64,000 nt of DNA, taken from Adlercreutzia faecimuris. GTDB lineage: Bacteria; Actinomycetota; Coriobacteriia; Coriobacteriales; Eggerthellaceae. Each line of letters opens with the position of its first letter. Positions within the stretch are counted from its first letter, which is position 1. The stretch is from positions 554,101-618,100 of the forward strand of contig NZ_JAJMLW010000002.1 in assembly GCF_022669055.1 (NCBI RefSeq), written 5' to 3'. The translations under genes and the position numbers were made by a program. Below the pieces are notes generated by a model. That model saw only the letters and a program-made list of their open reading frames with translations. It did no database searches and was not told the origin of the DNA. Positions 1 to 7,094 of this stretch are shown here, in pieces.

Positions 1-278
1 TGGACGCCGAAGATCACCCGCGGGGTGACCTCCTCGACGAAGTCGGCCACCTCGTTGGCCGCGGCGTCGAACTCGAACAGGGTCTCGCGCGGGGGCAGCA
101 CGTACTTCTTGGGGGAGGTGATGGTGGTGGGGTAGTCCAGCACGATGTCGTCGAAGGAGCCCACGGCCTCGAAGGCGAAGCTGCGGCCGCTTCGGACGGG
201 GGCGATCACCTCGTAGCGCTCCATGAACGCGTCCACGAGCGCGGGGAGCTCCGCGGCGTCGATCACACGGTAGAGCAT
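1..278 (-). CDS. 4Fe-4S dicluster electron-transfer protein, N-terminal part (runs off the window)
   Basis: About 92 residues are visible, beginning MLYRVIDAAELP from an ATG at 278 with GAGGAAG just upstream as ribosome binding site. The segments TSPKKYVLPPRETLFEF and VIFGVH near the window edge match the N-terminal pattern of the iron-sulfur protein family that includes anaerobic sulfite reductase subunit A and the beta subunits of sulfhydrogenase-type NiFe hydrogenases. The cysteine clusters that would prove this lie beyond the edge. Which oxidoreductase it serves cannot be decided here. The nickel importer further along would fit a hydrogenase, but that link is inference. Confidence 0.6.
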   Translation of the reverse strand, partial: MLYRVIDAAELPALVDAFMERYEVIAPVRSGRSFAFEAVGSFDDIVLDYPTTITSPKKYVLPPRETLFEFDAAANEVADFVEEVTPRVIFGV

Positions 279-406
279 GCGTCTTCCTCAGTCTCTCGTC
301 GGCGGGATAAGGCGATTGCCCTCATCCTACTCCCCCGCCGCCGCGCCCCGCCCCACGCCCCGGCGAGAGGGCGATTTATTCAGCCCGGCCGCCTTCGAAA
401 ATCGCC

Positions 407-569
407 CCCGCCCTGCAAATTCGCGCGTTTATGCACTCCCTGTCGCGGGACACGGGGCGCCTATCCGCAGCGGCAGGCGCAAAACCCCAGGTCGCCGTCA
501 GGCCCTGCCCCTAAAACGACCCGAACTCGCGTACGCCGGGTGCATAAACGCGCGAATTTGCAGGGCGGG
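407..569. repeat. Palindromic element A with 29-bp perfect terminal inverted repeats
   Basis: Positions 407-435 and 541-569 are exact reverse complements over 29 bases (core GCAAATTCGCGCGTTTATGC), enclosing 105 bases. The inside carries CGCCTATCCGCAG and several short inverted segments. A divergent relative with the same outer core GCAAATTCGCGCG and an internal CCGCCTATGCGG lies at 47622-47759, so this is a dispersed family and not a one-off terminator. It contains no reading frame of note. It could be a MITE-like element or encode a structured RNA; neither is shown. Confidence 0.75.
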
Positions 570-611
570 AGCAAAATGAGGAGGATCGCCCTCCCCTCAC
601 GTGCTGCCGGC

Positions 612-641
612 AAAAAAAGAAGGCCCCCGAGGGGGCCTTCC
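612..641 (-). terminator. Intrinsic terminator of the cyclophilin-TPR-ndk operon
   Basis: On the minus strand GAAGGCCCCC-TCG-GGGGGCCTTC is followed by a run of seven T. It begins about 20 bases after the ndk stop codon. Confidence 0.9.
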
Positions 642-662
642 TCTCTCCTCCTCCCTGGCGGG

Positions 663-1068
663 CTAGTTGAAGAAGATGCCGATCTCGCGCTCGGCGGACT
701 CGGGGGAGTCGGAGCCGTGGATGACGTTCTCGTCCATGATGAGGCCGAAGTCGCCGCGGATGGTGCCGGGGGCCGCCTCGGCCGGGTTGGTGGCGCCCAT
801 GAGCGAGCGGCACTTGGCCACGGCGCCCTCGCCGGAGATGACCATCTTCACCACGGGGCCGGAGGTGATGTACGCGATGAGCCCGTCGTAGAAGGGCTTG
901 CCCTCGTGCTCGGCGTAGTTGGCCTTCGCCTGCTCGGGGGGTGACCATGCCCAGCTCCATGCGCTCGACGGCGAGGCCGGCGCGCTCGAAGCGGTTGACG
1001 ATCTCGCCGATGTGGCCGTTGCGCACGCCGTCGGGCTTGATCATGGAGTAGGTCTTCTGGATAGCCAT
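663..1068 (-). pseudogene. ndk: Nucleoside-diphosphate kinase, frameshifted
   Basis: Ndk moves the gamma phosphate from ATP to NDPs through a phosphohistidine. Translation starts at ATG 1068 ([23 protein letters not shown]) and the expected C-terminal part ([22 protein letters not shown], then [17 protein letters not shown]) is present in another frame. The frame is lost in a run of six G at 936-941. Removing one G restores [32 protein letters not shown] Ndk sequence and gives a normal length near 134 residues. The active-site HGSDS motif is intact. It lies 80 bases after the TPR gene and ends at a strong terminator. Either the gene is inactivated or the sequence has a homopolymer error; I favour the error because nothing else is decayed. 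Confidence 0.9.
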
Positions 1069-1148
1069 GGGTTCTGGGTTCCTTTCTCGTTCTCTTCTCG
1101 CAGACGGGCCGCCCGCGGGCGGCCCGGTGATGCCTCGGCTGCCCGGGC

Positions 1149-2609
1149 CTAGTTCTGGCTCGGGAAGTACAGCTCGATGTTCGACACCTTCCAGCCTATG
1201 AGGTCGCGCACCATGGAGATGCGGTACTGCACCGCTCCGCCCTCGGGCGTGTGGGCCGTGACGTAGACCGTCGAGTCGCTCATCGACTTGTTCATGCCGT
1301 CGATGGTGGGGTTGGCGTCCTGCTGGACGGGCTCGATCATCGTGTCGATGGACGACTCGCTCGTGGCCTTGGAGAACACCTCGGACTTGGCGGCCGACGG
1401 GTCGGCGAACAGCTCGCGCACCACCGTCTCCTGGCTGGGGAAGCCGAAGCCCTGGGTGTAGGCCACCACGCCGCCGGCGCAGGCCAGCAGGATGACGATG
1501 ATGAGGGCCACGAGGATCTTGAGCCCCACGTTGCGGCGCTTGCGGTCCTGCTTGGCCAGGCCCTTCGACCACTGCTCCAGCTCCTCGTCGCTGGCGTTGA
1601 AGAAGTGGTCCTCGCCCTGCTCGTAGACGCCGACGTAGCCCGGGTAGGCCTCGTCGTCGTAGGAGGCGCCCTCGTCGTAGTAGAAGGCGTCCTGGGTCTC
1701 GTAGTCGTCGTAGCCGTAGCCGTCGTCGTAGTAGCCGTCGTCCTCGTAGGCGGCCATGGAGGTGCCGTCCGCCGCCACGTCGAGGCCCGACATGTCAGCC
1801 ACGGGCAGCACCTGGGTGAGGGCCGAGGTGTCCGAGGGGGAGGCGGCCAGCGCGGGCGCGGCCGGGGCGAGGCCCTGGCCGACGGTGGTCACGCCCTGGG
1901 CGACGGCGCCCACGGCGCGCTGGTAGTCGACGCTCGCCGAGTCGGACAGGAAGTAGGTCTTGTCGGCGATGGCCTGCTCGAAGGCGCTGACGGCCTTGGC
2001 CATCTCGCCGCAGGACACGTAGGCCTGGCCCAGGCTCGCGTAGAGCTTGTTGCGGGTGGCCGGGGCCATGTCGAAGGGCAGGGCGCTCTCGTAGGAGGCC
2101 ACCGCGTCGGCCGGCCGGTCGAGGGCCATGAAGCACACGCCCAGGTTGAGCAGGGCCTTGGTCGGATCCGGGTTCTCCTCGTCGAGGGCGGCCTCGCGGA
2201 AGGCGACGCCGGCCTCGGCCGACTTGCCCAGCTTCATGAGCGCGTTGCCCATGCCCATGTAGGCCTTGTAGACCGCGGCGTAGGAGTCGTCGGCGACGGC
2301 CTGCTCGAAGCAGCGCACCGCGTTGTCGTAGTCGCGCAGCGAGGCGTAGGCCATGCCCAGGTTGCACTCGACGGTGCCGGCGGCGTTGTAGGTCGCGTCG
2401 GCCGTCGCCTGCGTGTAGGCGTGGATGGCCTCCGTGGGGTTCTTCAGCTTGACCAGGCAGTTGCCGATCTGGTGGTACAGCAGCCCCATCTCGCCGGGGG
2501 CGAGGGGGCTCGCCGTGTCCTGAAGGCACTGGGTGAAGCTCATGAGGGCGCCCTGGTAGTCCTTCTGCTGGTACTGCCGGTTCGCCAGGTCGAATAGCTG
2601 GTTGTTCAT
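1149..2609 (-). CDS. TPR-repeat protein with C-terminal membrane anchor
   Basis: 486 residues. Residues 1-240 are tandem tetratricopeptide-like helices (for example LYHQIGNCLVKLKNPTEAIH and LYASLGQAYVSCGEMAKAV), a protein-binding scaffold. Residues about 275-335 form an acidic, tyrosine-rich stretch (repeated DDGYYDDGYGYDDY-like sequence) that should be disordered. A basic patch DRKRRN precedes one transmembrane helix (about 360-385), leaving about 95 residues outside, so the TPR part is probably cytoplasmic (N-in). The external domain is not recognised. It lies between the cyclophilin and ndk genes on the same strand, probably in one operon. Function unknown; a membrane-tethered scaffold is inference. 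Confidence 0.85.
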   Translation of the reverse strand: MNNQLFDLANRQYQQKDYQGALMSFTQCLQDTASPLAPGEMGLLYHQIGNCLVKLKNPTEAIHAYTQATADATYNAAGTVECNLGMAYASLRDYDNAVRCFEQAVADDSYAAVYKAYMGMGNALMKLGKSAEAGVAFREAALDEENPDPTKALLNLGVCFMALDRPADAVASYESALPFDMAPATRNKLYASLGQAYVSCGEMAKAVSAFEQAIADKTYFLSDSASVDYQRAVGAVAQGVTTVGQGLAPAAPALAASPSDTSALTQVLPVADMSGLDVAADGTSMAAYEDDGYYDDGYGYDDYETQDAFYYDEGASYDDEAYPGYVGVYEQGEDHFFNASDEELEQWSKGLAKQDRKRRNVGLKILVALIIVILLACAGGVVAYTQGFGFPSQETVVRELFADPSAAKSEVFSKATSESSIDTMIEPVQQDANPTIDGMNKSMSDSTVYVTAHTPEGGAVQYRISMVRDLIGWKVSNIELYFPSQN

Positions 2610-2654
2610 GGGGGTCCTTCGGTTAGTCCTCGGCCTCGCCGCGGGCGGGGCGTC

Positions 2655-3173
2655 CTAGGCGGCGTTCTCGATGACGACGGACTCGATGACGTCGCCGGCG
2701 CGCAGGGAGTCGATGACGTCCTTGCCCTCGATGGTGTCGCCGAACACGGTGTAGCCCGAGTCGAGCATGGGCTGGGCGCCCAGGCAGAAGTAGAACTGCG
2801 AGCCGGCGGAGTTCGGGTTGGACGAGCGGGCCATGGCCAGGGTGCCGTCGTTGTGCTCGTTATGCGGGTTGGTGGTGAACTCCTCCTTGATGGAGTAGCC
2901 CGGGCCGCCGGTGCCGAAGGGGCCCTGGCCCTTGGCGACCTGCTCGGGGGTGGCGTCGCGCGTGGTGGGGCAGCCGCCCTGGATGACGAAGCCCGGCACG
3001 TAGCGGTGGAACTTCAGGCCGTCGTAGAAGCCCTTCTGGGCGAGCTCGACGAAGTTGCCCACGTGGATGGGGGCGTCCTTGCCCGCCAGCTGCACGCGGA
3101 TGGTGCCCTTGGAGGTGGTGATGACGGCGATCTCGTCGCCCGTGGGCTGGTACTCGGGAGTGTACATGGCCAT
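2655..3173 (-). CDS. Peptidyl-prolyl cis-trans isomerase, cyclophilin type
   Basis: 172 residues, single cyclophilin domain catalysing proline cis-trans isomerisation. Family features seen are FHRYVPGFVIQGG, AMARSSNPNSAGSQFYFCLG and GYTVFGDTIEGKDVIDSL. There is no signal peptide, so it is cytoplasmic. The start at 3173 (MAMYTPEYQPTGDE) is chosen over an upstream in-frame start because AAAGGA sits at good spacing before it and the family begins here; the upstream extension is low-complexity. It is the first gene of a likely operon with the TPR protein and ndk. Confidence 0.92.
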   Translation of the reverse strand: MAMYTPEYQPTGDEIAVITTSKGTIRVQLAGKDAPIHVGNFVELAQKGFYDGLKFHRYVPGFVIQGGCPTTRDATPEQVAKGQGPFGTGGPGYSIKEEFTTNPHNEHNDGTLAMARSSNPNSAGSQFYFCLGAQPMLDSGYTVFGDTIEGKDVIDSLRAGDVIESVVIENAA

Positions 3174-3259
3174 GGTGATGGCGTCCTTTCTCTCTTTCGG
3201 CGGCGGCCCGCCCCCAGGCGGGCGCACGCGGCCCTGCGAATGCTCGCATATGAAAGTGG

Positions 3260-3268
3260 ATTCTACCA
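3260..3268 (-). promoter_or_regulatory. Extended -10 promoter element for the cyclophilin operon
   Basis: Minus strand TGGTAGAAT, an extended -10 (TGn plus TAGAAT), lies about 90 bases before the start codon at 3173. No good -35 box is visible, as is common with extended -10 promoters. Confidence 0.45.
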
Positions 3269-3317
3269 GCCCCGCCAGGCCGAATGCCAGAATACCGTTA
3301 ATCTCCACGCCCAGGGG

Positions 3318-4646
3318 CTAGGCGCGCTCGAAGATGCTCGTGACCTCCACGTGGTAGGTCTGCGGGAACAGGTCCACCGGCGTGGCGCGTGCCAGCCGGT
3401 AGCCGGACTGCTCGAAGAGCGCCACGTCGCGCGCCCAGGTCTGCGGGTCGCAGCTCACGTAGGCCACGCGCCGCGGGCGCGCCGCGGCGATGTCGCCCAC
3501 GACGCCCTTGGCGAGCCCCGCGCGCGGCGGGTCGACCACCAGCGCGTCGAGCTCGCCGAGCTCGGGCAGCTCCCGGGCCGCGTCGCCCCCGATGACCTCG
3601 ATCTCGACGCCGGCCATCTGGGCGTTGCGGCGCAGGTCGCGCACGGACGAGCCGGCCGACTCCACGGCCACGACGTCCGCGCCCGCCAGCGCCAGCGGCA
3701 CCGAGAACGTGCCGCCCCCGGCGTAGAGGTCGGCCACGAAGTCGCCCTCGGCCACCTCGAGCCCCTCCAGCACGAGCGCGACGAGCCTCTCGGCCTGGGC
3801 CGTGTTCACCTGGAAGAACGACGGCGCGCTCGTGAGGAAGCGGGCGCCGGCGAGCTCCTCGCCCCAGCAGCCCCGGCCCGACAGCGTCTCCACCTTCTTC
3901 ACCTTGCGGGCGCGGCCGGGCTCGGCCAGCACGCGCACGACGCTCGTGGCCCGGATGGCCGAGCCGAGGGTCTTGGCCACCGCGGCGCGGGGGAAGGGCC
4001 CCGGCGGTGTCCAGAGCGCCACCTCCACGTCCTTGGTGCGCAGGCTGCCGCGCACCCCCACCCGGTAGATGCCCAGGTCCTGGGACCCCGACAGGTAGCG
4101 CAGCGCCCCGCGCAGGGCCTTGGGCGCCTTCTCAATGACGCGGGCCGCGGCGGGGCAGGCGTCCACCACGTCCACGTCGTGGGTGCCCTCGCGGTAGAAG
4201 CCGAGCGCGAGGCGCCCGGCCGCGTCGGCGGTGGCGGCCAGCTCGACCTTGTTGCGGTAGCCCCACTGGCGCTTGCTCGGCACGCACGGGGTCACCAGAT
4301 CCTCGGCGCGGGCGGCGTCGAGGCGGGCGTTGCGGGTGAGCGCGCTCACCACGTTGGCGCGCTTGGCGGCCAGCTGGGCGTCGTAGGCGAGCGGCGCCCA
4401 GGGGCAGCCGCCGCAGGCGCCCGACGCGGCGCAGGCCGGCACCTCGGCGGCGCGGGCCGGGCCCGGCTCGGCCACGCGCACCAGCCGGGCCCGGGCGAAG
4501 CTGGGCCGCTCCTCCACGAGGGCCGCCTCCACCACGTCGCCGGGGGCCGCGCCGGGCACGAAGACGGCCTTGCCGTCGGCAAGGCGCCCCACGGCGTCCG
4601 GGCCGTAGCTCATGCGCTCGACGGTGAAGGTCTGGGTCTGGTCCAT
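3318..4646 (-). CDS. rlmD: 23S rRNA (uracil-C5)-methyltransferase, RlmD/RumA family
   Basis: 442 residues. It transfers a methyl group from S-adenosylmethionine to C5 of a uridine in 23S rRNA. Order seen: TRAM-type RNA-binding domain (1-60), the four-cysteine iron-sulfur pattern with CAASGACGGCPW near residue 75, SAM-binding DLYAGGGTFSVPLA, VVDPPRAG, and the nucleophile in VSCDPQTWARD, then the C-terminal DLFPQTYHVEVT typical of the family. Start ATG 4646 has GGGGAGG six bases upstream. The RlmCD/TrmA-like homologues differ in target base, so the exact site on the rRNA is inferred. It is divergent from tRNA-Arg. Confidence 0.9.
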   Translation of the reverse strand: MDQTQTFTVERMSYGPDAVGRLADGKAVFVPGAAPGDVVEAALVEERPSFARARLVRVAEPGPARAAEVPACAASGACGGCPWAPLAYDAQLAAKRANVVSALTRNARLDAARAEDLVTPCVPSKRQWGYRNKVELAATADAAGRLALGFYREGTHDVDVVDACPAAARVIEKAPKALRGALRYLSGSQDLGIYRVGVRGSLRTKDVEVALWTPPGPFPRAAVAKTLGSAIRATSVVRVLAEPGRARKVKKVETLSGRGCWGEELAGARFLTSAPSFFQVNTAQAERLVALVLEGLEVAEGDFVADLYAGGGTFSVPLALAGADVVAVESAGSSVRDLRRNAQMAGVEIEVIGGDAARELPELGELDALVVDPPRAGLAKGVVGDIAAARPRRVAYVSCDPQTWARDVALFEQSGYRLARATPVDLFPQTYHVEVTSIFERA

Positions 4647-4695
4647 GGTCGTCCTCCCCGGTCAAAATCCCCCGCCGCCCCGGCGGAGGTTGTCG

Positions 4696-4701
4696 TATAA
4701 T
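4696..4701 (+). promoter_or_regulatory. -10 box of the tRNA-Arg promoter
   Basis: Perfect TATAAT placed nine bases before the tRNA. The -35 region is poor. The opposite strand of the same site reads TATTATA and could serve the divergent rRNA methyltransferase gene. Confidence 0.6.
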
Positions 4702-4710
4702 AGGCGCCAC

Positions 4711-4786
4711 GCCCTCGTAGCTCAGGGGATAGAGCGTCTGCCTCCGGAGCAGAAAGTCGCAGGTTCGAATCCTGTCGAGGGCACCA
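4711..4786 (+). tRNA. tRNA-Arg (anticodon CCG)
   Basis: Cloverleaf with acceptor GCCCTCG/CGAGGGC, D arm, anticodon stem TCTGC/GCAGA around the loop CTCCGGA (anticodon CCG, reads CGG), T arm with GGTTCGAATCC, and an encoded CCA end. Confidence 0.97.
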
Positions 4787-4797
4787 TCCCGCATCCC

Positions 4798-4830
4798 GAG
4801 AACCCCGCCAGGCGGGGTTCTTCTCGTTTT
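4798..4830 (+). terminator. Intrinsic terminator after tRNA-Arg
   Basis: Nine-bp perfect stem GAACCCCGC/GCGGGGTTC with loop CAG, followed by TTCTCGTTTT. Confidence 0.88.
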
Positions 4831-4869
4831 CGCGCCCGCGCCCGCGAGCGGGTTCTCCCCGTGCCTATG

Positions 4870-4895
4870 AAAAGGGCCCTTCCGAAGAAAGGCCC
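4870..4895 (-). terminator. Intrinsic terminator after tRNA-Glu
   Basis: Minus strand GGGCCTTTC-TTCG-GAAGGGCCC followed by TTTTC. The UUCG-type tetraloop and GC stem fit a strong terminator immediately after the tRNA. Confidence 0.85.
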
Positions 4896-4904
4896 GTTCA
4901 TCCG

Positions 4905-4979
4905 TGGTGCCCCCAACGGGAATCGAACCCGTGTCTCAGCCTTGAAAGGGCCGCGTCCTGACCTCTAGACTATGGGGAC
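4905..4979 (-). tRNA. tRNA-Glu (anticodon TTC)
   Basis: Minus-strand cloverleaf from GTCCCCATAGTC to the encoded CCA. The acceptor stem pairs GTCCCCA with TGGGGGC (one G-T pair). The anticodon loop is CTTTCAA (anticodon TTC, reads GAA/GAG) and the T arm contains GGGTTCGATTCCC. It is convergent with tRNA-Arg, each with its own terminator. Confidence 0.97.
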
Positions 4980-5008
4980 GAGAGGCGCGCTGCGAAAACA
5001 GCCCGTCT

Positions 5009-5037
5009 AGTATGGCAGACGCCCGACGGGGGCGCAA
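5009..5037 (-). promoter_or_regulatory. Promoter of tRNA-Glu
   Basis: Minus strand TTGCGC - 17 bases - CATACT, with the -10 box about 30 bases before the tRNA. The same -35 (TTGCGC) occurs at the gtrA and infC promoters in this window. Confidence 0.65.
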
Positions 5038-5078
5038 GGATTTCCTGCACATTTTCGGCCCCCTCGACCCCTGCGCCC

Positions 5079-5107
5079 TTGCGCTCGGCGCGCCCTTTCC
5101 CCACAAT
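5079..5107 (+). promoter_or_regulatory. Promoter of gtrA
   Basis: TTGCGC - 17 bases - CACAAT, about 70 bases before the GTG start of gtrA. It is divergent from the tRNA-Glu promoter. Confidence 0.55.
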
Positions 5108-5175
5108 GGCCGCTGGGGCAGGCCGGGCGCGCGCCCGGCCCCCTGACGACGGCACGCGGCGCGAGGGAGTCAGAG

Positions 5176-5685
5176 GTGCGCAAGCTCATCGAGCAGATCA
5201 TGAAGTTCGGCGTGGTGGGCGTCATCGCCTTCGTCATCGACTACGGGCTGATGGTGCTGCTCACCGAGGCCTTCGGCGTGGACTACCTGCTGAGCGCGAC
5301 CGTCTCGTTCATCGTGTCGGTGACGTTCAACTACCTGGCGTCCATGCGCTACGTGTTCACCCATAAAGAGGGCCTGTCGCGCCGGCGCGAGTTCGCCATC
5401 TTCGTGGTGCTGTCGGTCATCGGCCTTATCATCAACGACGCCTGCATGTACCTGGGCACCACGGTGCTCGCCGTCGACTACCGCCTCACCAAGATCGGCG
5501 CCACCCTCATCGTGATGGTGTGGAACTTCGTGACCCGCAAGAAGTTCCTCGACGCCGGCGACGAGGCCGAGCTGGCCGAGGAGTCCCTCGAGCGGGCCGT
5601 CGGCGAGGCCCGCGAGAACCTCGCGACGTCCTGCGAACGTGCCGACGACGAGGCCCACGGCGTCCCCAGCCGCCCTCGCCGCTAG
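5176..5685 (+). CDS. GtrA-family membrane protein
   Basis: 169 residues with four predicted membrane helices (about 9-28, 37-58, 74-93, 104-122), e.g. FGVVGVIAFVIDYGLMVLL, and the family-typical NYLASMRYVF and WNFVTRKKFL. GtrA-type proteins are thought to move or present polyprenyl-phosphate-linked sugars for cell-surface glycosylation. Residues 125-169 are an acidic then basic cytoplasmic tail. GTG start 5176 has AGGGAG upstream. It is convergent with the GT2 polyprenol-phosphate sugar transferase at 5947, a functional partner often found beside GtrA. Confidence 0.85.
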   Translation: MRKLIEQIMKFGVVGVIAFVIDYGLMVLLTEAFGVDYLLSATVSFIVSVTFNYLASMRYVFTHKEGLSRRREFAIFVVLSVIGLIINDACMYLGTTVLAVDYRLTKIGATLIVMVWNFVTRKKFLDAGDEAELAEESLERAVGEARENLATSCERADDEAHGVPSRPRR

Positions 5686-5797
5686 CGCAAACGTAAACGC
5701 GCGATTACAAAATACCTAACCTGAACAGGCATTATGCCAAAACAAGCAGCAAAAGTCACGACTGTGATGCCGCCGGTCGGGCTGGTAGCATGGGGCG

Positions 5798-5875
5798 TGG
5801 GAGGCGCGGCATAAGGAGGGCGTCTCGGTTTGCCGACAACCCACCAACCCCCGAGCCGCGCCGCCTATCCCCTGA
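5798..5875 (+). ncRNA. Candidate structured RNA in the gtrA-GT2 gap
   Basis: Between the convergent genes (5686-5946, no gene) an 8-bp GC helix GGCGCGGC (5803-5810) pairs with GCCGCGCC (5855-5862). Flanking GGGG/CCCC can extend it, and an inner hairpin TCGG-TTTG-CCGA (5825-5836) follows. The loop contains C-rich runs. Upstream TGTGAT - 17 bases - TAGCAT (to 5791) could be its promoter. No known RNA family is recognised and there is no T-rich end, so it may only be a fold of GC-rich DNA. Confidence 0.25.
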
Positions 5876-5946
5876 ACTTGCCGGCGGAGTCCGGCCAGCC
5901 CCCGCCCTGAACGCGCGGATGTCGCGCCCGACCCGCCCGCGGGCGC

Positions 5947-6969
5947 CTAGGCGTCGCGGCGGTAGGCCTCGTAGACGTCGATCTCCCACTGCTTGCGGTG
6001 GGACTTGGCCACGGTGTCCAGGATGATGCCGGCCGTCACCGACAGCGCGCCGCACAGCACGAGGGCCACGGCGAGCACCGCCGAGGGCACCTTCGACACG
6101 TAGTCCGTCGCGAGGTACTCCGCGATGACGGGCACGCCCGCCACCAGGCCCAGCACCAGGAACAGCAGGGCCAGCCAGCCGAAGAAGGCGAAGGGGCGGT
6201 AGTCCTTGAACAGCGACGTGATGGCACGCAGCACCCGCGCCCCGTCGCCGAAGGTCGACAGCTTCGAGAAGCTGCCCTCGGGCCGGTCGCGGTAGGTGAT
6301 GGGCACGTCGGCGATGCGCCAGCGCTTGTCCACGGCGTGGATGGATATCTCCGTCTCGATCTGGAAGCCCTCGGAGAGCACCGGCATCGTCTTCACGAAG
6401 ACGCGGTTGAAGGCGCGGTACCCCGTCATGACGTCCTCGAAGGCGTACCCGTAGATGGCCTTAATGAGGAAGCGCACCAGGTCGTTGCCGAAGCCGTGGA
6501 AGGCGCGGTCGTTCTCCTCGCCGTAGCTGCCGTTGGACAGGCGGTCGCCCACGGTCATGTCGGCCTCGTCGGCCGCGAGCGGCGCGAGCAGGTCGCCGGC
6601 CGCCTCGGCCGGGTAGGTGTCGTCGCCGTCGACCATGAGGTAGTAGTCGGCCTCGATCTCGCGGAACATCTGGCGCACCACGTTGCCCTTGCCCTGGCGC
6701 CCCTCGAAGCGTACCTGCGCGCCGTGGGCGGCGGCGAGGGCGGCCGTGCCGTCCGTGGAGTTGTTGTCGTAGACGTAGACGACCGCCTCCGGCAGCGCGC
6801 GGCGGAAGTCGTCGACCACCTTGGCGATGGTGACGGCCTCGTTGTAGCAGGGGATGAGGACGGCGACGCCCTCGCCCCGGCGGACGCGGTCGATGGCGGC
6901 CTGCTGGGCCTCGGTGCGGTAGGCGGCGGGATCGGACACGGCTCGGAACCTCTCGACGGGGATGCGCAT
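5947..6969 (-). CDS. GT2 family glycosyltransferase, polyprenol-phosphate sugar synthase type
   Basis: 340 residues. The N-terminal GT-A domain carries VLIPCYNEAVTIAKVV (about 37), VYDNNSTDGT, the metal-binding MVDGDDTYP (DGDD) and GYRAFNR, as in DPM1/GtrB-like enzymes that pass a sugar from a nucleotide donor to undecaprenyl phosphate. Two C-terminal membrane helices (about 262-285 and 300-320) anchor it. Possible leader: -10 TATCAT 20 bases upstream of the ATG; the ribosome binding site is weak, so the start may be slightly downstream. It likely works with GtrA. Sugar identity cannot be read from the sequence. Confidence 0.88.
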   Translation of the reverse strand: MRIPVERFRAVSDPAAYRTEAQQAAIDRVRRGEGVAVLIPCYNEAVTIAKVVDDFRRALPEAVVYVYDNNSTDGTAALAAAHGAQVRFEGRQGKGNVVRQMFREIEADYYLMVDGDDTYPAEAAGDLLAPLAADEADMTVGDRLSNGSYGEENDRAFHGFGNDLVRFLIKAIYGYAFEDVMTGYRAFNRVFVKTMPVLSEGFQIETEISIHAVDKRWRIADVPITYRDRPEGSFSKLSTFGDGARVLRAITSLFKDYRPFAFFGWLALLFLVLGLVAGVPVIAEYLATDYVSKVPSAVLAVALVLCGALSVTAGIILDTVAKSHRKQWEIDVYEAYRRDA

Positions 6970-7094
6970 AATCCCGCTTATGATACCCCAACACCCGCCG
7001 GGCCGCCCTCCCCCGTCGTGCCGAACGTCGCTTTATTGATGACGATGGGCCGCGCCGGGCCGCCGCCGGCCGCCCATGCGCTATGATGCCCGTC

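Larger units (their letters stand above)
279..662. other. Intergenic region between ndk and the 4Fe-4S gene
   Basis: 384 bases with no credible gene. It holds the ndk terminator (612-641), a palindromic element bounded by a perfect 29-bp inverted repeat (407-435 and 541-569), and a possible -10 box TAGGAT (minus strand, near 321-326) for the 4Fe-4S gene. Short open frames here lack ribosome binding sites and family resemblance. Confidence 0.7.

Noticed and set aside
511..1572. 353-residue frame joining ndk to upstream sequence
   Set aside because: Only the middle part is real Ndk; the rest is out-of-frame TPR gene and intergenic palindrome sequence.
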